From: Bacteroidota bacterium
GTDB taxonomy: Bacteria; Bacteroidota; Bacteroidia; B-17B0; Aurantibacillaceae
NCBI GenBank assembly: GCA_021156365.1
Contig: JAJNDK010000001.1
Location: 620,001 to 684,000, forward strand
Direction: 5' to 3'
DNA: 64,000 bases
The translations under genes were made by a program, and so were the position numbers. Under the pieces are notes generated by a model. It made no database searches. It saw only the letters and a program-made list of their open reading frames with translations, and was not told the origin of the DNA. This document shows, piece by piece, positions 9,223 through 17,595 of this stretch (the stretch's first letter is position 1; each line of letters begins with the position of its first letter).

Positions 9223-10443
9223 ATGAGCAAGAACGGTCCGGATCTCAGTACATACATAGCCATCGGCGATTCCATCACCTCGGGATATGCCGACGGAGCC
9301 TTGTATTACAAAGGCCAGCTTAACTCCTACCCTAACCTGCTGGCCGCTCAGTTCCGTTTCTCGGGTGGGAATGGATTCAAACAGGCGCTTTTAGACAAGG
9401 AATCGGAAGGGATTGGTTTTTACGGCAGATCCAGGCTAAGCCTGCGAAAAGAAAGCACCGAAAACGGATCGGCCCGTTTCTATCTCAGCTACCTGTCACC
9501 ACAAGGCGATATAAATGCGCTTAGCTCCAATTGTTTTCAAAGCGCAGGGCCTTTCCACAACCTCGGAATTCCAGGGTTGAAATCAATGACCGCGCTTCTG
9601 CCGGGATATGGCAATCCGGAGAATGGCGCAGGAAATTACAATCCTTTTTTCAGTCGCCAGGCATCCGATCTTCAGAAAGCATCTGTGCTATCCGATGCAT
9701 TATCCCTGAAGCCCAGTTTTTTTTCTCTTTTTATCGGCAACAATGATGTGCTGGCTTATGCACTTTCGGGTTGCACAACGGATGCGATCACACCTGCTTC
9801 AGGACCTGGCCCGGAACCTAACTTCGAAAGCTGCGTTCGCATTATTGTGGAACAGCTTACCGCAACCGGTGCCAAAGGCATTATCTGTGGCATCCCGGAT
9901 ATCAGCGGGATCCCTTATTTCAATACGATTCCCTACAATGGCCTGCTTCCTGACCGGCAAAAAGGAACTCAGGCTTTTGTTATCCATAGTTCGGTAAACG
10001 ATCCGGCAGAGATACGACAAGCAAGGAAAGGCGATCTGATCCTAATGGATATTTTACTCGACCCGGATGCGCTAAGATACTTAGGCGGGGAGATCCCGAT
10101 CCCAAAGTGCCATGTAATTACAGGAGAAGAAGTATCGCTCATACAGGATACTATCGCCCAATACAACCGGATATTGCGATCCATTGCAGCAGAAAAAAAA
10201 CTCGCATTCGTGGATACGGTTACCTTCATTAAAAAACCGGGAAGCGATCGCAATTACGATCCTGTATCTTTCGGGATCCATTTTAAAAAGAACCAGATCT
10301 TTTCGCTGGACGGTATTCATCTTACCCCATTGGGACAAGCACTCCTTGCAAATGAATTCATCAAAGCAATCAACAGGACGTACGGCGCTTTTATTCCAAA
10401 GATCAGCCTCAGCAAATACAGGAAAATATCTTACATTGGCTGA
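9223..10443 (+). CDS. SGNH/GDSL-family hydrolase
   Basis: A 406-residue esterase or lipase-type enzyme. Block I is IAIGDSITSGYADGALY with the nucleophile Ser17, block III is FIGNNDVLAY (Asn), and block V is LDGIHLTPLG with the Asp/His pair near residue 365. It is close to the Bacteroidota lipoprotein SGNH family whose members carry about 35 extra N-terminal residues including a signal peptide and lipobox. Here the frame is closed by a TGA at 9196-9198, and only residues 1-9 precede block I, so the protein appears cytoplasmic or N-terminally truncated. No SD site is seen. The patatin-like gene follows 94 bp downstream and may be co-transcribed. Confidence 0.88.
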   Translation: MSKNGPDLSTYIAIGDSITSGYADGALYYKGQLNSYPNLLAAQFRFSGGNGFKQALLDKESEGIGFYGRSRLSLRKESTENGSARFYLSYLSPQGDINALSSNCFQSAGPFHNLGIPGLKSMTALLPGYGNPENGAGNYNPFFSRQASDLQKASVLSDALSLKPSFFSLFIGNNDVLAYALSGCTTDAITPASGPGPEPNFESCVRIIVEQLTATGAKGIICGIPDISGIPYFNTIPYNGLLPDRQKGTQAFVIHSSVNDPAEIRQARKGDLILMDILLDPDALRYLGGEIPIPKCHVITGEEVSLIQDTIAQYNRILRSIAAEKKLAFVDTVTFIKKPGSDRNYDPVSFGIHFKKNQIFSLDGIHLTPLGQALLANEFIKAINRTYGAFIPKISLSKYRKISYIG

Positions 10444-10537
10444 AGCGATTTAATTTGAATACAGAGGAAACACAATTCCGGAATTGCCGTATAAGAAATA
10501 AGAGAGTAAGGACACACATTATGAACGACTAAGGAGT

Positions 10538-12307
10538 ATGGACAGTAATGAACCAAAAAAAACGTTCCGGCCAAAGACTATTAAAAGGGCGAGGCTTCCG
10601 AAGATCCCTTTCAATAATATTGCTATTTCTCTCTCCGGGGGTGGGTTCAGAGCGGCCGGTTTTCACATGGGCGTACTCTCCTATCTGTCTTCCATAAATG
10701 TATATGATACCAGCGTATTGGAACGGGTGCGTGTACTTTCCACATCCTCGGCAGGAACTTTTGTAGGAGTAAAATACACCGCAACGATCAAAAAAGGCGG
10801 AACGATGCACGATGCCTACAAACAGCTCTATGATTTTATCGGATCACAACACCTCGTAGAAGAAGCGCTCCAATACCTTTCGGATGACAAGAACTGGACA
10901 AACGGGCGGCAGCGTACACTTATCAATTCTTTCGCAGCTGTTTACCACCGCTCTTTCGAGTCGGAGAAATTCGGGCTCCTGTGGGACGAAACACATCCTC
11001 TTCATCTGAAAGAGATCAATTTCAATGCAACTGAATTCAACTTTGCACTTCCCTTCCGTTTTATGAAAACGGAGCGATCCGATAAAACCGGGAATGAAAA
11101 CGAATTTATAGGCAACAATAAGATCCATATACCGGTAGATGTAGCAAAAGATGTAAGGCTGGCGGATATCGTAGCCGCTTCTTCCTGTTTCCCTTTTGGG
11201 TTCGAGCCTATTAATTTCCCGAATGATTTTATTCACCCGGATTCCGTTCAGCTAAGAGACCATTCTCTTTTCCCCGACCGGGTATATGACGGAGATAAGA
11301 TCGAATACCCGATCGGCCTGATGGACGGAGGGATCGATGACAACCAGGGCGTGGATGCCGTAGTGATGTCGGAAGAGCGGATGAAAAATTACCAGGGGGC
11401 CGCAAAAGAATTTCGTTCGGATGATAAAAAAGCGGTGGATCTCTTTATCATTTCCGATGCTTCCATTCCACGGATGGAAAGTTACCGGAGCACGGCAGAA
11501 AAGACTGGCTTTCTTAGTAACCTTAATTTTAAAAAACTGAGAAATTTCGGGATCCTCAGTGCACTCACGGGCACAGCGGCTATAACACTGGCGGCCCTTT
11601 CTCTTTCAAAGACAGCAGTTGTTTTGCTCACTGTATTCGGCACCACCGGTATCCTGATGGCTTTTGTACTGCTGGCATTATCCCTGGGCTTTTCAGGCTT
11701 TGCCAAATTACTGGGTGTGCCGGAATTTTTCTCTAAACGAATGGTGCTGTTTGATAATCTACGTTTCGGATTGTTGTACAACCTGATCGGCAATCGCCGG
11801 AAATCAGCGATGAAGCTGGTAAGTAAAGTATTCATCAAACAAATGAGATGGCATAGTTTCCAACGGGTATACGGAGAAGCAGAATGGAGACCACGACTGA
11901 TCATGAATGCGATCTTTGACATGACGGATGAAGAAGTAGAAAAAAGAAAGAAAAAATATCCTCAGTTCAGTCCTGCCATCCTTGAACCGGGAGAAAAATT
12001 AATTCAGGTAGCCAACAAGGCCAACAGCATGGGAACTACGCTGTGGTTCACCGATCACGAGCTTGAAGGAAAGGACAATATGCTGGACACAGTGATCGCA
12101 TGCGGGCAATTCAACATCTGTTTCAACCTGCTGGAGTATATCGAAAAATTCATCAAAAATCCCAAGTACCAGAACAGCTACGAAAAATACAGTCCGGAGA
12201 TCAAGCAGTCATTGAACGAATTTCACCAAAACTTATTGAAAGATTGGGAAAAATTCAAAAAAGATCCGTACTGGATGGTGAATGAATGGAATGCGAAAGC
12301 TGTTTGA
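10538..12307 (+). CDS. Patatin-like phospholipase with internal membrane segments
   Basis: A 589-residue protein of the patatin acyl-hydrolase family. The oxyanion motif GGGFR is at 34-38. The nucleophile elbow reads TSSAG with Ser71, in which the first glycine of GxSxG is replaced by Thr. The second catalytic residue is in LMDGGIDDNQG near residue 265. Two hydrophobic segments at roughly 335-390 (ITLAALSLSKTAVVLLTVF and ILMAFVLLALSLGF) interrupt the lipase domain and would tether it to the membrane. The C-terminal ~190 residues are helical and unassigned. It would cleave phospholipid or acyl-ester bonds. AAGGAG lies unusually close (1 bp) to the ATG, so it may not serve as a ribosome site. 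It is convergent with the thioesterase gene. Confidence 0.85.
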   Translation: MDSNEPKKTFRPKTIKRARLPKIPFNNIAISLSGGGFRAAGFHMGVLSYLSSINVYDTSVLERVRVLSTSSAGTFVGVKYTATIKKGGTMHDAYKQLYDFIGSQHLVEEALQYLSDDKNWTNGRQRTLINSFAAVYHRSFESEKFGLLWDETHPLHLKEINFNATEFNFALPFRFMKTERSDKTGNENEFIGNNKIHIPVDVAKDVRLADIVAASSCFPFGFEPINFPNDFIHPDSVQLRDHSLFPDRVYDGDKIEYPIGLMDGGIDDNQGVDAVVMSEERMKNYQGAAKEFRSDDKKAVDLFIISDASIPRMESYRSTAEKTGFLSNLNFKKLRNFGILSALTGTAAITLAALSLSKTAVVLLTVFGTTGILMAFVLLALSLGFSGFAKLLGVPEFFSKRMVLFDNLRFGLLYNLIGNRRKSAMKLVSKVFIKQMRWHSFQRVYGEAEWRPRLIMNAIFDMTDEEVEKRKKKYPQFSPAILEPGEKLIQVANKANSMGTTLWFTDHELEGKDNMLDTVIACGQFNICFNLLEYIEKFIKNPKYQNSYEKYSPEIKQSLNEFHQNLLKDWEKFKKDPYWMVNEWNAKAV

Positions 12308-12353
12308 TGGTTTCTTGTTGCTTGTTTCGGGTTTGTTGTTACAACTATTAAAT

Positions 12354-12791
12354 TTATCCTTCCCACGTAAAGTTTTCACTCTTCGGGATCTGCATGAACT
12401 TTTCTGCCCAGTCCGCAGGAAGTGCAACCAGCTTACGTGTCGTACGATCGATCCAGGCACCATCCGTATGAATGATCGCTGCTTCCACATCATCACTCCT
12501 GTATATCTTTTGTACGAACGACCAGCGGGAGCCATCTTTCCGGCCTTTGCTCAGCGCACAGCTTACTTTGATCATGTCATTCGGAAGCACTTCTCTTTTA
12601 TAGATCAGCTCTTCCCGGAACAATACCGGCCCTAAGTTAAGCGTATTCAACACGTGTGCATTAAATCCAAGCGACTCCAGCAATTCGATCCGTGCCTGCG
12701 CTCCAAAATCTGCATAGGCAGAGTGTCGCAGGTGCATGTTTGCATCCACCTGCGACCACAATACTTTTCCGGTATAAAAAACGGGTGCCAT
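12354..12791 (-). CDS. Acyl-CoA thioesterase, hotdog fold (4HBT type)
   Basis: A 145-residue hotdog-fold thioesterase. The N-terminal WSQVDANMHLRHSAYADFGAQARIELL stretch matches the active-site helix region of the 4-hydroxybenzoyl-CoA thioesterase-like family, with the catalytic-type Asp in VDANMH. I place the start at the ATG 12789-12791, which overlaps the acyl-CoA dehydrogenase stop in TGATG (translational coupling). A TTG three codons upstream (12798-12800) is possible but less likely. It is the last gene of the beta-oxidation operon and would release CoA from acyl-CoA intermediates. It ends 46 bp from the convergent patatin gene, and no clear terminator is visible. Confidence 0.85.
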   Translation of the reverse strand: MAPVFYTGKVLWSQVDANMHLRHSAYADFGAQARIELLESLGFNAHVLNTLNLGPVLFREELIYKREVLPNDMIKVSCALSKGRKDGSRWSFVQKIYRSDDVEAAIIHTDGAWIDRTTRKLVALPADWAEKFMQIPKSENFTWEG

Positions 12792-14575
12792 CAGAAACAA
12801 TATTTATTCTCTTCGATCAGCTTTGTTGCGATCAGCTGACGTGCAGCTTTTGGATTGAATGCTTCCTGTTTGGTATAACGTTTCAGTCCCATCAGCATCA
12901 TACGCAACTCATCCCCTTCCGCAAAGCTGTTCAGGGCTTCTTTTCCGTAAAGCCAGATCTTATCACAGGCTTCGTTCACATATACCTGCATCATAGCGAA
13001 CTGTTCTTTGCAGGCCGCTTCTCCTTTCATAGCAGTCATTTTTTCCACGCGCAGCAATACGGATTCTGCCACGTAGGTTTCGATGATCATATCTGCCACA
13101 TTCATCAGGATCTCCTGTTCCTTCGCCATGGTGGCCATCAGCTTCTGAATGGCAGCACCCGCCACCAGGAGGATCGCTTTTTTATAATTGGCGACAAGCT
13201 TTTTTTCGTATGCAAACGGCGCATCATCACTTGCACTCATATCCGGAATACCTACCAGCTCGGCAGCTACATTCTTCGCATGTGTCATCAGGTCGATCTC
13301 TCCTTTCATCGCACGTTTCAGGATCATATCCACTATCAGCAAACGATTGATCTCGTTGGTACCTTCAAAGATCCGGTTGATACGCGAATCACGATAGGTA
13401 CGATCCATCGGAGCTTCAGCACTGTAGCCCATACCTCCGTAGATCTGAACGCCTTCATCCGCAACATAATTCAATGCTTCGGAACCATGAACTTTTAAAA
13501 TAGCTGCTTCCACGGCAAACTGCTCCACTCCTTTCAGCTTTGCTTTTGCTTCGGTCATCCCTTCCTGTATCAAGGCGTGGATAGCATCTTCAATATTCTG
13601 GGAAGCACGGTAAATGGCGCTTTCGGAAGCAAAGGTACGAACCGCCTGTTCTGCGATCTTATACCGGATGGCTCCGTATTTGGAAATGGAACGGCCGAAC
13701 TGCTGACGCTCATTTGCATAGTTAACAGAAGTCGTAATTGTTTTTTTACAGGCTCCGATCGCAGCTCCGGCCAGTTTTACACGACCAAGGTTCAAAATAT
13801 TCACCGCGATCTTAAATCCATTTTCGCGTTCGGATAATAAATTTTCTATCGGCACTTTACAATCGGTGAAAAATACCTGGCGGGTTGAGCTGCCTTTGAT
13901 ACCCATTTTATGCTCTTCAGGGTTCAGTGAAATGCCACCGAATGATTTCTCCACAATAAAAGCAGACAGATTTTTGTCATCATCGATCTTTGCAAACACA
14001 GTAAAGATATCCGCAAAACCGCCATTGGTGATCCACATCTTTTGTCCGTTCAGGATATAGTGTTTTCCATCGGCCGAAAGCTTTGCACTTGTTTTGCCGC
14101 TATTGGCATCGGAGCCACTTTCGGGCTCTGTCAGACAATAACAGGCTTTCCACTCACCGCTTGCGAGTTTTGGAATGTATTTTTGTTTTTGTTCTTCATT
14201 GCCATAATACAAAATAGGGAGGGTACCAATGCCCGTATGTGCCGAAAGCGCCACGGCTACCGAATGTCCTGCACCGATCACTTCCGTTGTGAGCATGGAG
14301 GTAGTAAAATCAAACCCAAGTCCTCCGTATGCTTCGGGAACGGAAATACCAAGGATCCCCAGCTCTCCTGCCTTGTTCAGCAGAGACACCATCAATCCTT
14401 CTTCCTGCTGATCGATCTGATCGAGCTTATGAAATACTTCCTGCTCCAGGAAATCCTCGCAGGTCTTTTTCATCATCAGCTGTTCTTCCGTCCATTGCTC
14501 CGGAATAAAAATATCTTCTGCCTGGGTTTCTTTTATTAGAAATTCACCACCTTTTGTTTTTGCATCTGTTGACAT
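12791..14575 (-). CDS. Acyl-CoA dehydrogenase (long/very-long-chain type)
   Basis: A 594-residue FAD enzyme for the first oxidation step of fatty acyl-CoA. Motifs are CYCLTEPESGSDA and KMWITNGG (FAD/substrate binding), and the helix with RINRIFEGTNEINRL, where the Glu of FEGT corresponds to the catalytic base of MCAD-like enzymes. The C-terminal ~170 residues extend beyond the 380-residue core as in VLCAD-type enzymes. It is co-directional with the rest of the fad operon. A 169-bp T/G-rich gap separates it from the M20 gene, so a second promoter there is possible. It is coupled to the thioesterase by TGATG. Confidence 0.93.
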   Translation of the reverse strand: MSTDAKTKGGEFLIKETQAEDIFIPEQWTEEQLMMKKTCEDFLEQEVFHKLDQIDQQEEGLMVSLLNKAGELGILGISVPEAYGGLGFDFTTSMLTTEVIGAGHSVAVALSAHTGIGTLPILYYGNEEQKQKYIPKLASGEWKACYCLTEPESGSDANSGKTSAKLSADGKHYILNGQKMWITNGGFADIFTVFAKIDDDKNLSAFIVEKSFGGISLNPEEHKMGIKGSSTRQVFFTDCKVPIENLLSERENGFKIAVNILNLGRVKLAGAAIGACKKTITTSVNYANERQQFGRSISKYGAIRYKIAEQAVRTFASESAIYRASQNIEDAIHALIQEGMTEAKAKLKGVEQFAVEAAILKVHGSEALNYVADEGVQIYGGMGYSAEAPMDRTYRDSRINRIFEGTNEINRLLIVDMILKRAMKGEIDLMTHAKNVAAELVGIPDMSASDDAPFAYEKKLVANYKKAILLVAGAAIQKLMATMAKEQEILMNVADMIIETYVAESVLLRVEKMTAMKGEAACKEQFAMMQVYVNEACDKIWLYGKEALNSFAEGDELRMMLMGLKRYTKQEAFNPKAARQLIATKLIEENKYCF

Positions 14576-14744
14576 AGCTTTTATTATTAATTATTTTTTG
14601 TTTCGGGTTTCTTGTTTCGGGAGCATACGCTTCTTATGCAGTGTCCCAAACTTATATATTCTTATATGCCTTATGCTCCGTCGCTGAAGCTTTGGCGCAA
14701 GCGATATGGTTCAACCATTTTTTTGCTTCAGGTTTCTTGTTTGA

Positions 14745-15935
14745 TCATTCTTTCAATAACTTCAATGCTCCTTCTGCCAACAGTTTCGAGCCATATGGAA
14801 TGCATACCTCATTGAACACTACTTTCGGGTGATGAAGGAAATAACACTGTTCCGCCACATCCTGCGCTCCCAGAAAATAAAACATGGAAGGAACTTTTCG
14901 TGTGTAGAATGCAAAATCTTCGGAGCCCAAAATAGCATCCACGGGAACAATATTTCCAGCGCCAAACACATCGCTCAGCACACCTGAAAGATCGTTGTGC
15001 ACATTCTTATCATTCAGGAGACTCGGATAATTCAAATTGTAATCGATCGATATAGTTGCTCCGGAAGCAAGCGCTGTTCCCTGTATCACTTTTTCCATTC
15101 TGGCCTTTACTTCATTGAACACATTCAGGTCCAATGCCCGGATCGTTCCTTCGATCAGTACATTATCCGCAATCACATTGGGAGCTACTCCCCCATGTAT
15201 CTTGGTAAACGCAATAACGATCGCTTCTGAAGGAAAAATATATTTTGGGACCAAAGCAGAGATCGTTTGGATCAACTGGCTTGCTATCAACACGGCATCA
15301 ATGCCAAGATGCGGAGCTATGGCAGCATGCGCCATTTTCCCTTTCACTTCGATCTTAAAATATCCCGAGCAAGCCAGCGCCTGCCCGAGCTTGTAAGCTA
15401 CTTTGCCTACAGGCAATAAAGGGTGCACGTGCAGAGCCAAAGCCGCTTTCACATTCTCTAACTCTCCTGCCTCCACTATATGCTGCCCACCCGATTTATG
15501 TTCCGGATCATCATACACATCTTCCTCAGAAGGTTGAAAAATAAATTTCACACTTCCTTTGAAATCGGAATCCTTCAGCAAAGCAGCCGCTCCAAGAAGC
15601 ATCGCAGTATGTACATCATGTCCGCAGGCATGCATAAGCGGGATCTCCACTCCGCTTGCAGCTTTCATTTTTTTGGTGCTTTTGAAGGAGAAATCGTTCT
15701 CTTCCTTTATCGGCAAAGCATCCATATCGGCACGCAAAACAATACAAGGTCCTTCTCCTTTTTTCAGCAATCCTACGACTCCTGTCTTAGCAATGTGTTC
15801 CCGGTACGGAATACCGAGCTTATCCAGTTCTTTACAAACCAGAGCTGCTGTTTCCGTTTCCTGGTAACCGATCTCCGGATTTGCATGTATCTGCCGGCGG
15901 ATCCTGACCAGGTTTTCAACTAATTCCTTATTCAT
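14745..15935 (-). CDS. M20 family amidohydrolase (hippurate/N-acyl-amino-acid type)
   Basis: A 396-residue zinc-dependent amidohydrolase of the M20D subfamily. Metal-binding motifs are visible: LRADMDALPI, MHACGHDVHTAMLLGAA and FQPSEE, followed by a dimerisation lid and the C-terminal SEDFAFYT motif. Family members split N-acyl-amino acids, hippurate or indole-acetyl amino acids. It starts 8 bp after the thiolase stop, inside the beta-oxidation operon. This suggests, but does not show, that it frees fatty acids from N-acyl-amino acids for oxidation. Confidence 0.9.
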   Translation of the reverse strand: MNKELVENLVRIRRQIHANPEIGYQETETAALVCKELDKLGIPYREHIAKTGVVGLLKKGEGPCIVLRADMDALPIKEENDFSFKSTKKMKAASGVEIPLMHACGHDVHTAMLLGAAALLKDSDFKGSVKFIFQPSEEDVYDDPEHKSGGQHIVEAGELENVKAALALHVHPLLPVGKVAYKLGQALACSGYFKIEVKGKMAHAAIAPHLGIDAVLIASQLIQTISALVPKYIFPSEAIVIAFTKIHGGVAPNVIADNVLIEGTIRALDLNVFNEVKARMEKVIQGTALASGATISIDYNLNYPSLLNDKNVHNDLSGVLSDVFGAGNIVPVDAILGSEDFAFYTRKVPSMFYFLGAQDVAEQCYFLHHPKVVFNEVCIPYGSKLLAEGALKLLKE

Positions 15936-15943
15936 TCTTTTCT

Positions 15944-17119
15944 TTATAATAACTCAAAAACTCCTGCTGCTCCCTGTCCCGTTCCTACACACATGGAAAC
16001 GATGCCGTACTTTTTATTCCTTCTCCGTAATTCATTAAAGATCTGCACCGAAAGTTTAGCGCCACTGCAGCCTAATGGATGCCCCATTGCGATAGCGCCA
16101 CCATTCACATTTACTTTATCGGGATCCAATCCCAGCTTTTTAATTACCGCTAATGACTGGGAGGCAAAGGCCTCATTCAATTCGAAAAGATCAATGTCGT
16201 CCTGTTTTAATCCTGCTTTAGCCAGTGCCTGCGGGATCGCAAGTGCCGGCCCGATACCCATGATGCGTGGAGGAACACCTGCCACTGCATGCGAAACAAG
16301 ACGTGCAATCGGTTTCAGGTTCAATTCATTTACCATCCGTTCGCTCATCACTAATACAAAAGCTGCTCCATCACTGGTCTGTGACGAATTGCCAGCCGTT
16401 ACGCTTCCGCCTTGTGCAAACACGGGTTTCAATTTCGACAAGGCCTCTATGGAAGTATCTCCCCTCGGACCTTCGTCAACATTCACAATATATTCTTTTG
16501 TTTTTCTTTTTTCTTTTTCATCGAGATAGGTTTCCGAAACGGTGATCGGAACAATTTCATCCGTGAATTTGCCGGCGTAAATAGCAGCCAGCGCTTTCTG
16601 ATGAGATTGGTAGCTGAATTCGTCCTGATCCTCTCTCGATACAACAAAGTCATTGGCTACTGCTTCTGCAGTTAATCCCATGCCCCAATACCAATCGGCA
16701 TGTTCTTTTGCCACTTTCGGATTGGGTACAATGCGCCAGCCACCCATCGGGATCAGGCTCATGCTTTCCGCACCGCCGGCAATAATACAATCGGCCATAC
16801 CTGCATTTATTTTTGCCGATGCGATCGCAATGGTTTCCAGACCGGATGCACAATAGCGGTTCACGGTCATACCCGGAACTTTATCAGTATCCAATGCTAG
16901 GAGGGAGATCAGACGTCCCATATTCAAACCCTGCTCCGCTTCCGGCATGGCATTACCAACTATTACATCATCGATCCGGTCTTTGTCCAATTGTGGAACT
17001 GCAGCCATCAAATGACGAATAACGTTTGCTGCGAGATCATCTGTACGTGTAAAACGGAACAAACCTCTCGGTGCTTTGCCTACGGCGCTTCTGAATCCTG
17101 CTACTATATATGCTTTCAT
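15944..17119 (-). CDS. fadA: Acetyl-CoA C-acyltransferase (3-ketoacyl-CoA thiolase)
   Basis: A 391-residue thiolase that cleaves 3-ketoacyl-CoA to acetyl-CoA and a shortened acyl-CoA. The nucleophile Cys90 lies in VNRYCASGLE, His347 in GGAIAMGHPLG, and the second catalytic Cys377 in CVGTGQGAAG. The length matches the family. It is co-directional with the two-domain hydratase/dehydrogenase gene but separated from it by the inserted four-helix-bundle gene, and it lies 8 bp from the M20 gene downstream. The fadA symbol is given by pathway role. Biosynthetic thiolases are very similar, but the operon argues for degradation. Confidence 0.93.
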   Translation of the reverse strand: MKAYIVAGFRSAVGKAPRGLFRFTRTDDLAANVIRHLMAAVPQLDKDRIDDVIVGNAMPEAEQGLNMGRLISLLALDTDKVPGMTVNRYCASGLETIAIASAKINAGMADCIIAGGAESMSLIPMGGWRIVPNPKVAKEHADWYWGMGLTAEAVANDFVVSREDQDEFSYQSHQKALAAIYAGKFTDEIVPITVSETYLDEKEKRKTKEYIVNVDEGPRGDTSIEALSKLKPVFAQGGSVTAGNSSQTSDGAAFVLVMSERMVNELNLKPIARLVSHAVAGVPPRIMGIGPALAIPQALAKAGLKQDDIDLFELNEAFASQSLAVIKKLGLDPDKVNVNGGAIAMGHPLGCSGAKLSVQIFNELRRRNKKYGIVSMCVGTGQGAAGVFELL

Positions 17120-17175
17120 AATGCTTGTATGTTGTAGTTTGTATATTGTACCTTGTTTACAGGACTATTATACAC

Positions 17176-17532
17176 CTAATTAATATTAATTGACTTTATA
17201 AGTTTACTTATCATATTTTGTACATGAACTAATTTCGCCGAATGTTTGCTCAGATCATCCGGTGATATAAAATCCAGCTTTTGACTGATAACTAGCTGTG
17301 ATTCTAATTCACAGGCAGAACCCAAAGCTATACCCAAAAATTGCCTGAACTCCTTTGGGTTATTTCTTCCTGCGCCTTCTGCTATATTGGATGAAACAGA
17401 AACAACGCTTCTATTGATCTGACTCACCAATGCGAATTTTTCATCTGAAGGAAAACGCTTTGTTAGTTTATAAACTTCAACTCCTAAATCAATGGCATCC
17501 TGCCATACTTTTAATTCTTTAAATTGGTTCAT
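17176..17532 (-). CDS. Four-helix bundle protein (23S rRNA IVS/S23-like family)
   Basis: A 118-residue protein of the four-helix-bundle family first met in 23S rRNA intervening sequences and related to the Avd accessory protein of diversity-generating retroelements. Signature features are the N-terminal FKELKVWQDAIDLGVEVYKLTKRFP, SQINRSVVSVSSNIAEGAGR, and EFRQFLGIALGSACELESQL. The family is predicted to form a pentameric barrel; its cellular role is unknown. It sits between fadN-like and thiolase genes in the same direction, with 63- and 56-bp AT/TG-rich gaps on either side carrying TGTACC-type words. Elsewhere in the operon gaps are 8-13 bp, apart from one 169-bp gap, so this looks like a later insertion. 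No reverse transcriptase is nearby. Confidence 0.9.
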   Translation of the reverse strand: MNQFKELKVWQDAIDLGVEVYKLTKRFPSDEKFALVSQINRSVVSVSSNIAEGAGRNNPKEFRQFLGIALGSACELESQLVISQKLDFISPDDLSKHSAKLVHVQNMISKLIKSININ

Positions 17533-17595
17533 ATGTTTTGTTTTTAGTGGTTAGTTCAAGACATTCATACAATTTACAGCGTACATGGTACATTC

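Noticed and set aside
12692-13498. A 268-codon plus-strand frame.
   Set aside because: It is antisense to the acyl-CoA dehydrogenase and thioesterase genes, His/Phe-rich and without domain features.
17176-17532. A diversity-generating retroelement based on the Avd-like four-helix-bundle gene.
   Set aside because: No reverse transcriptase, template repeat or variable repeat is present within the window.
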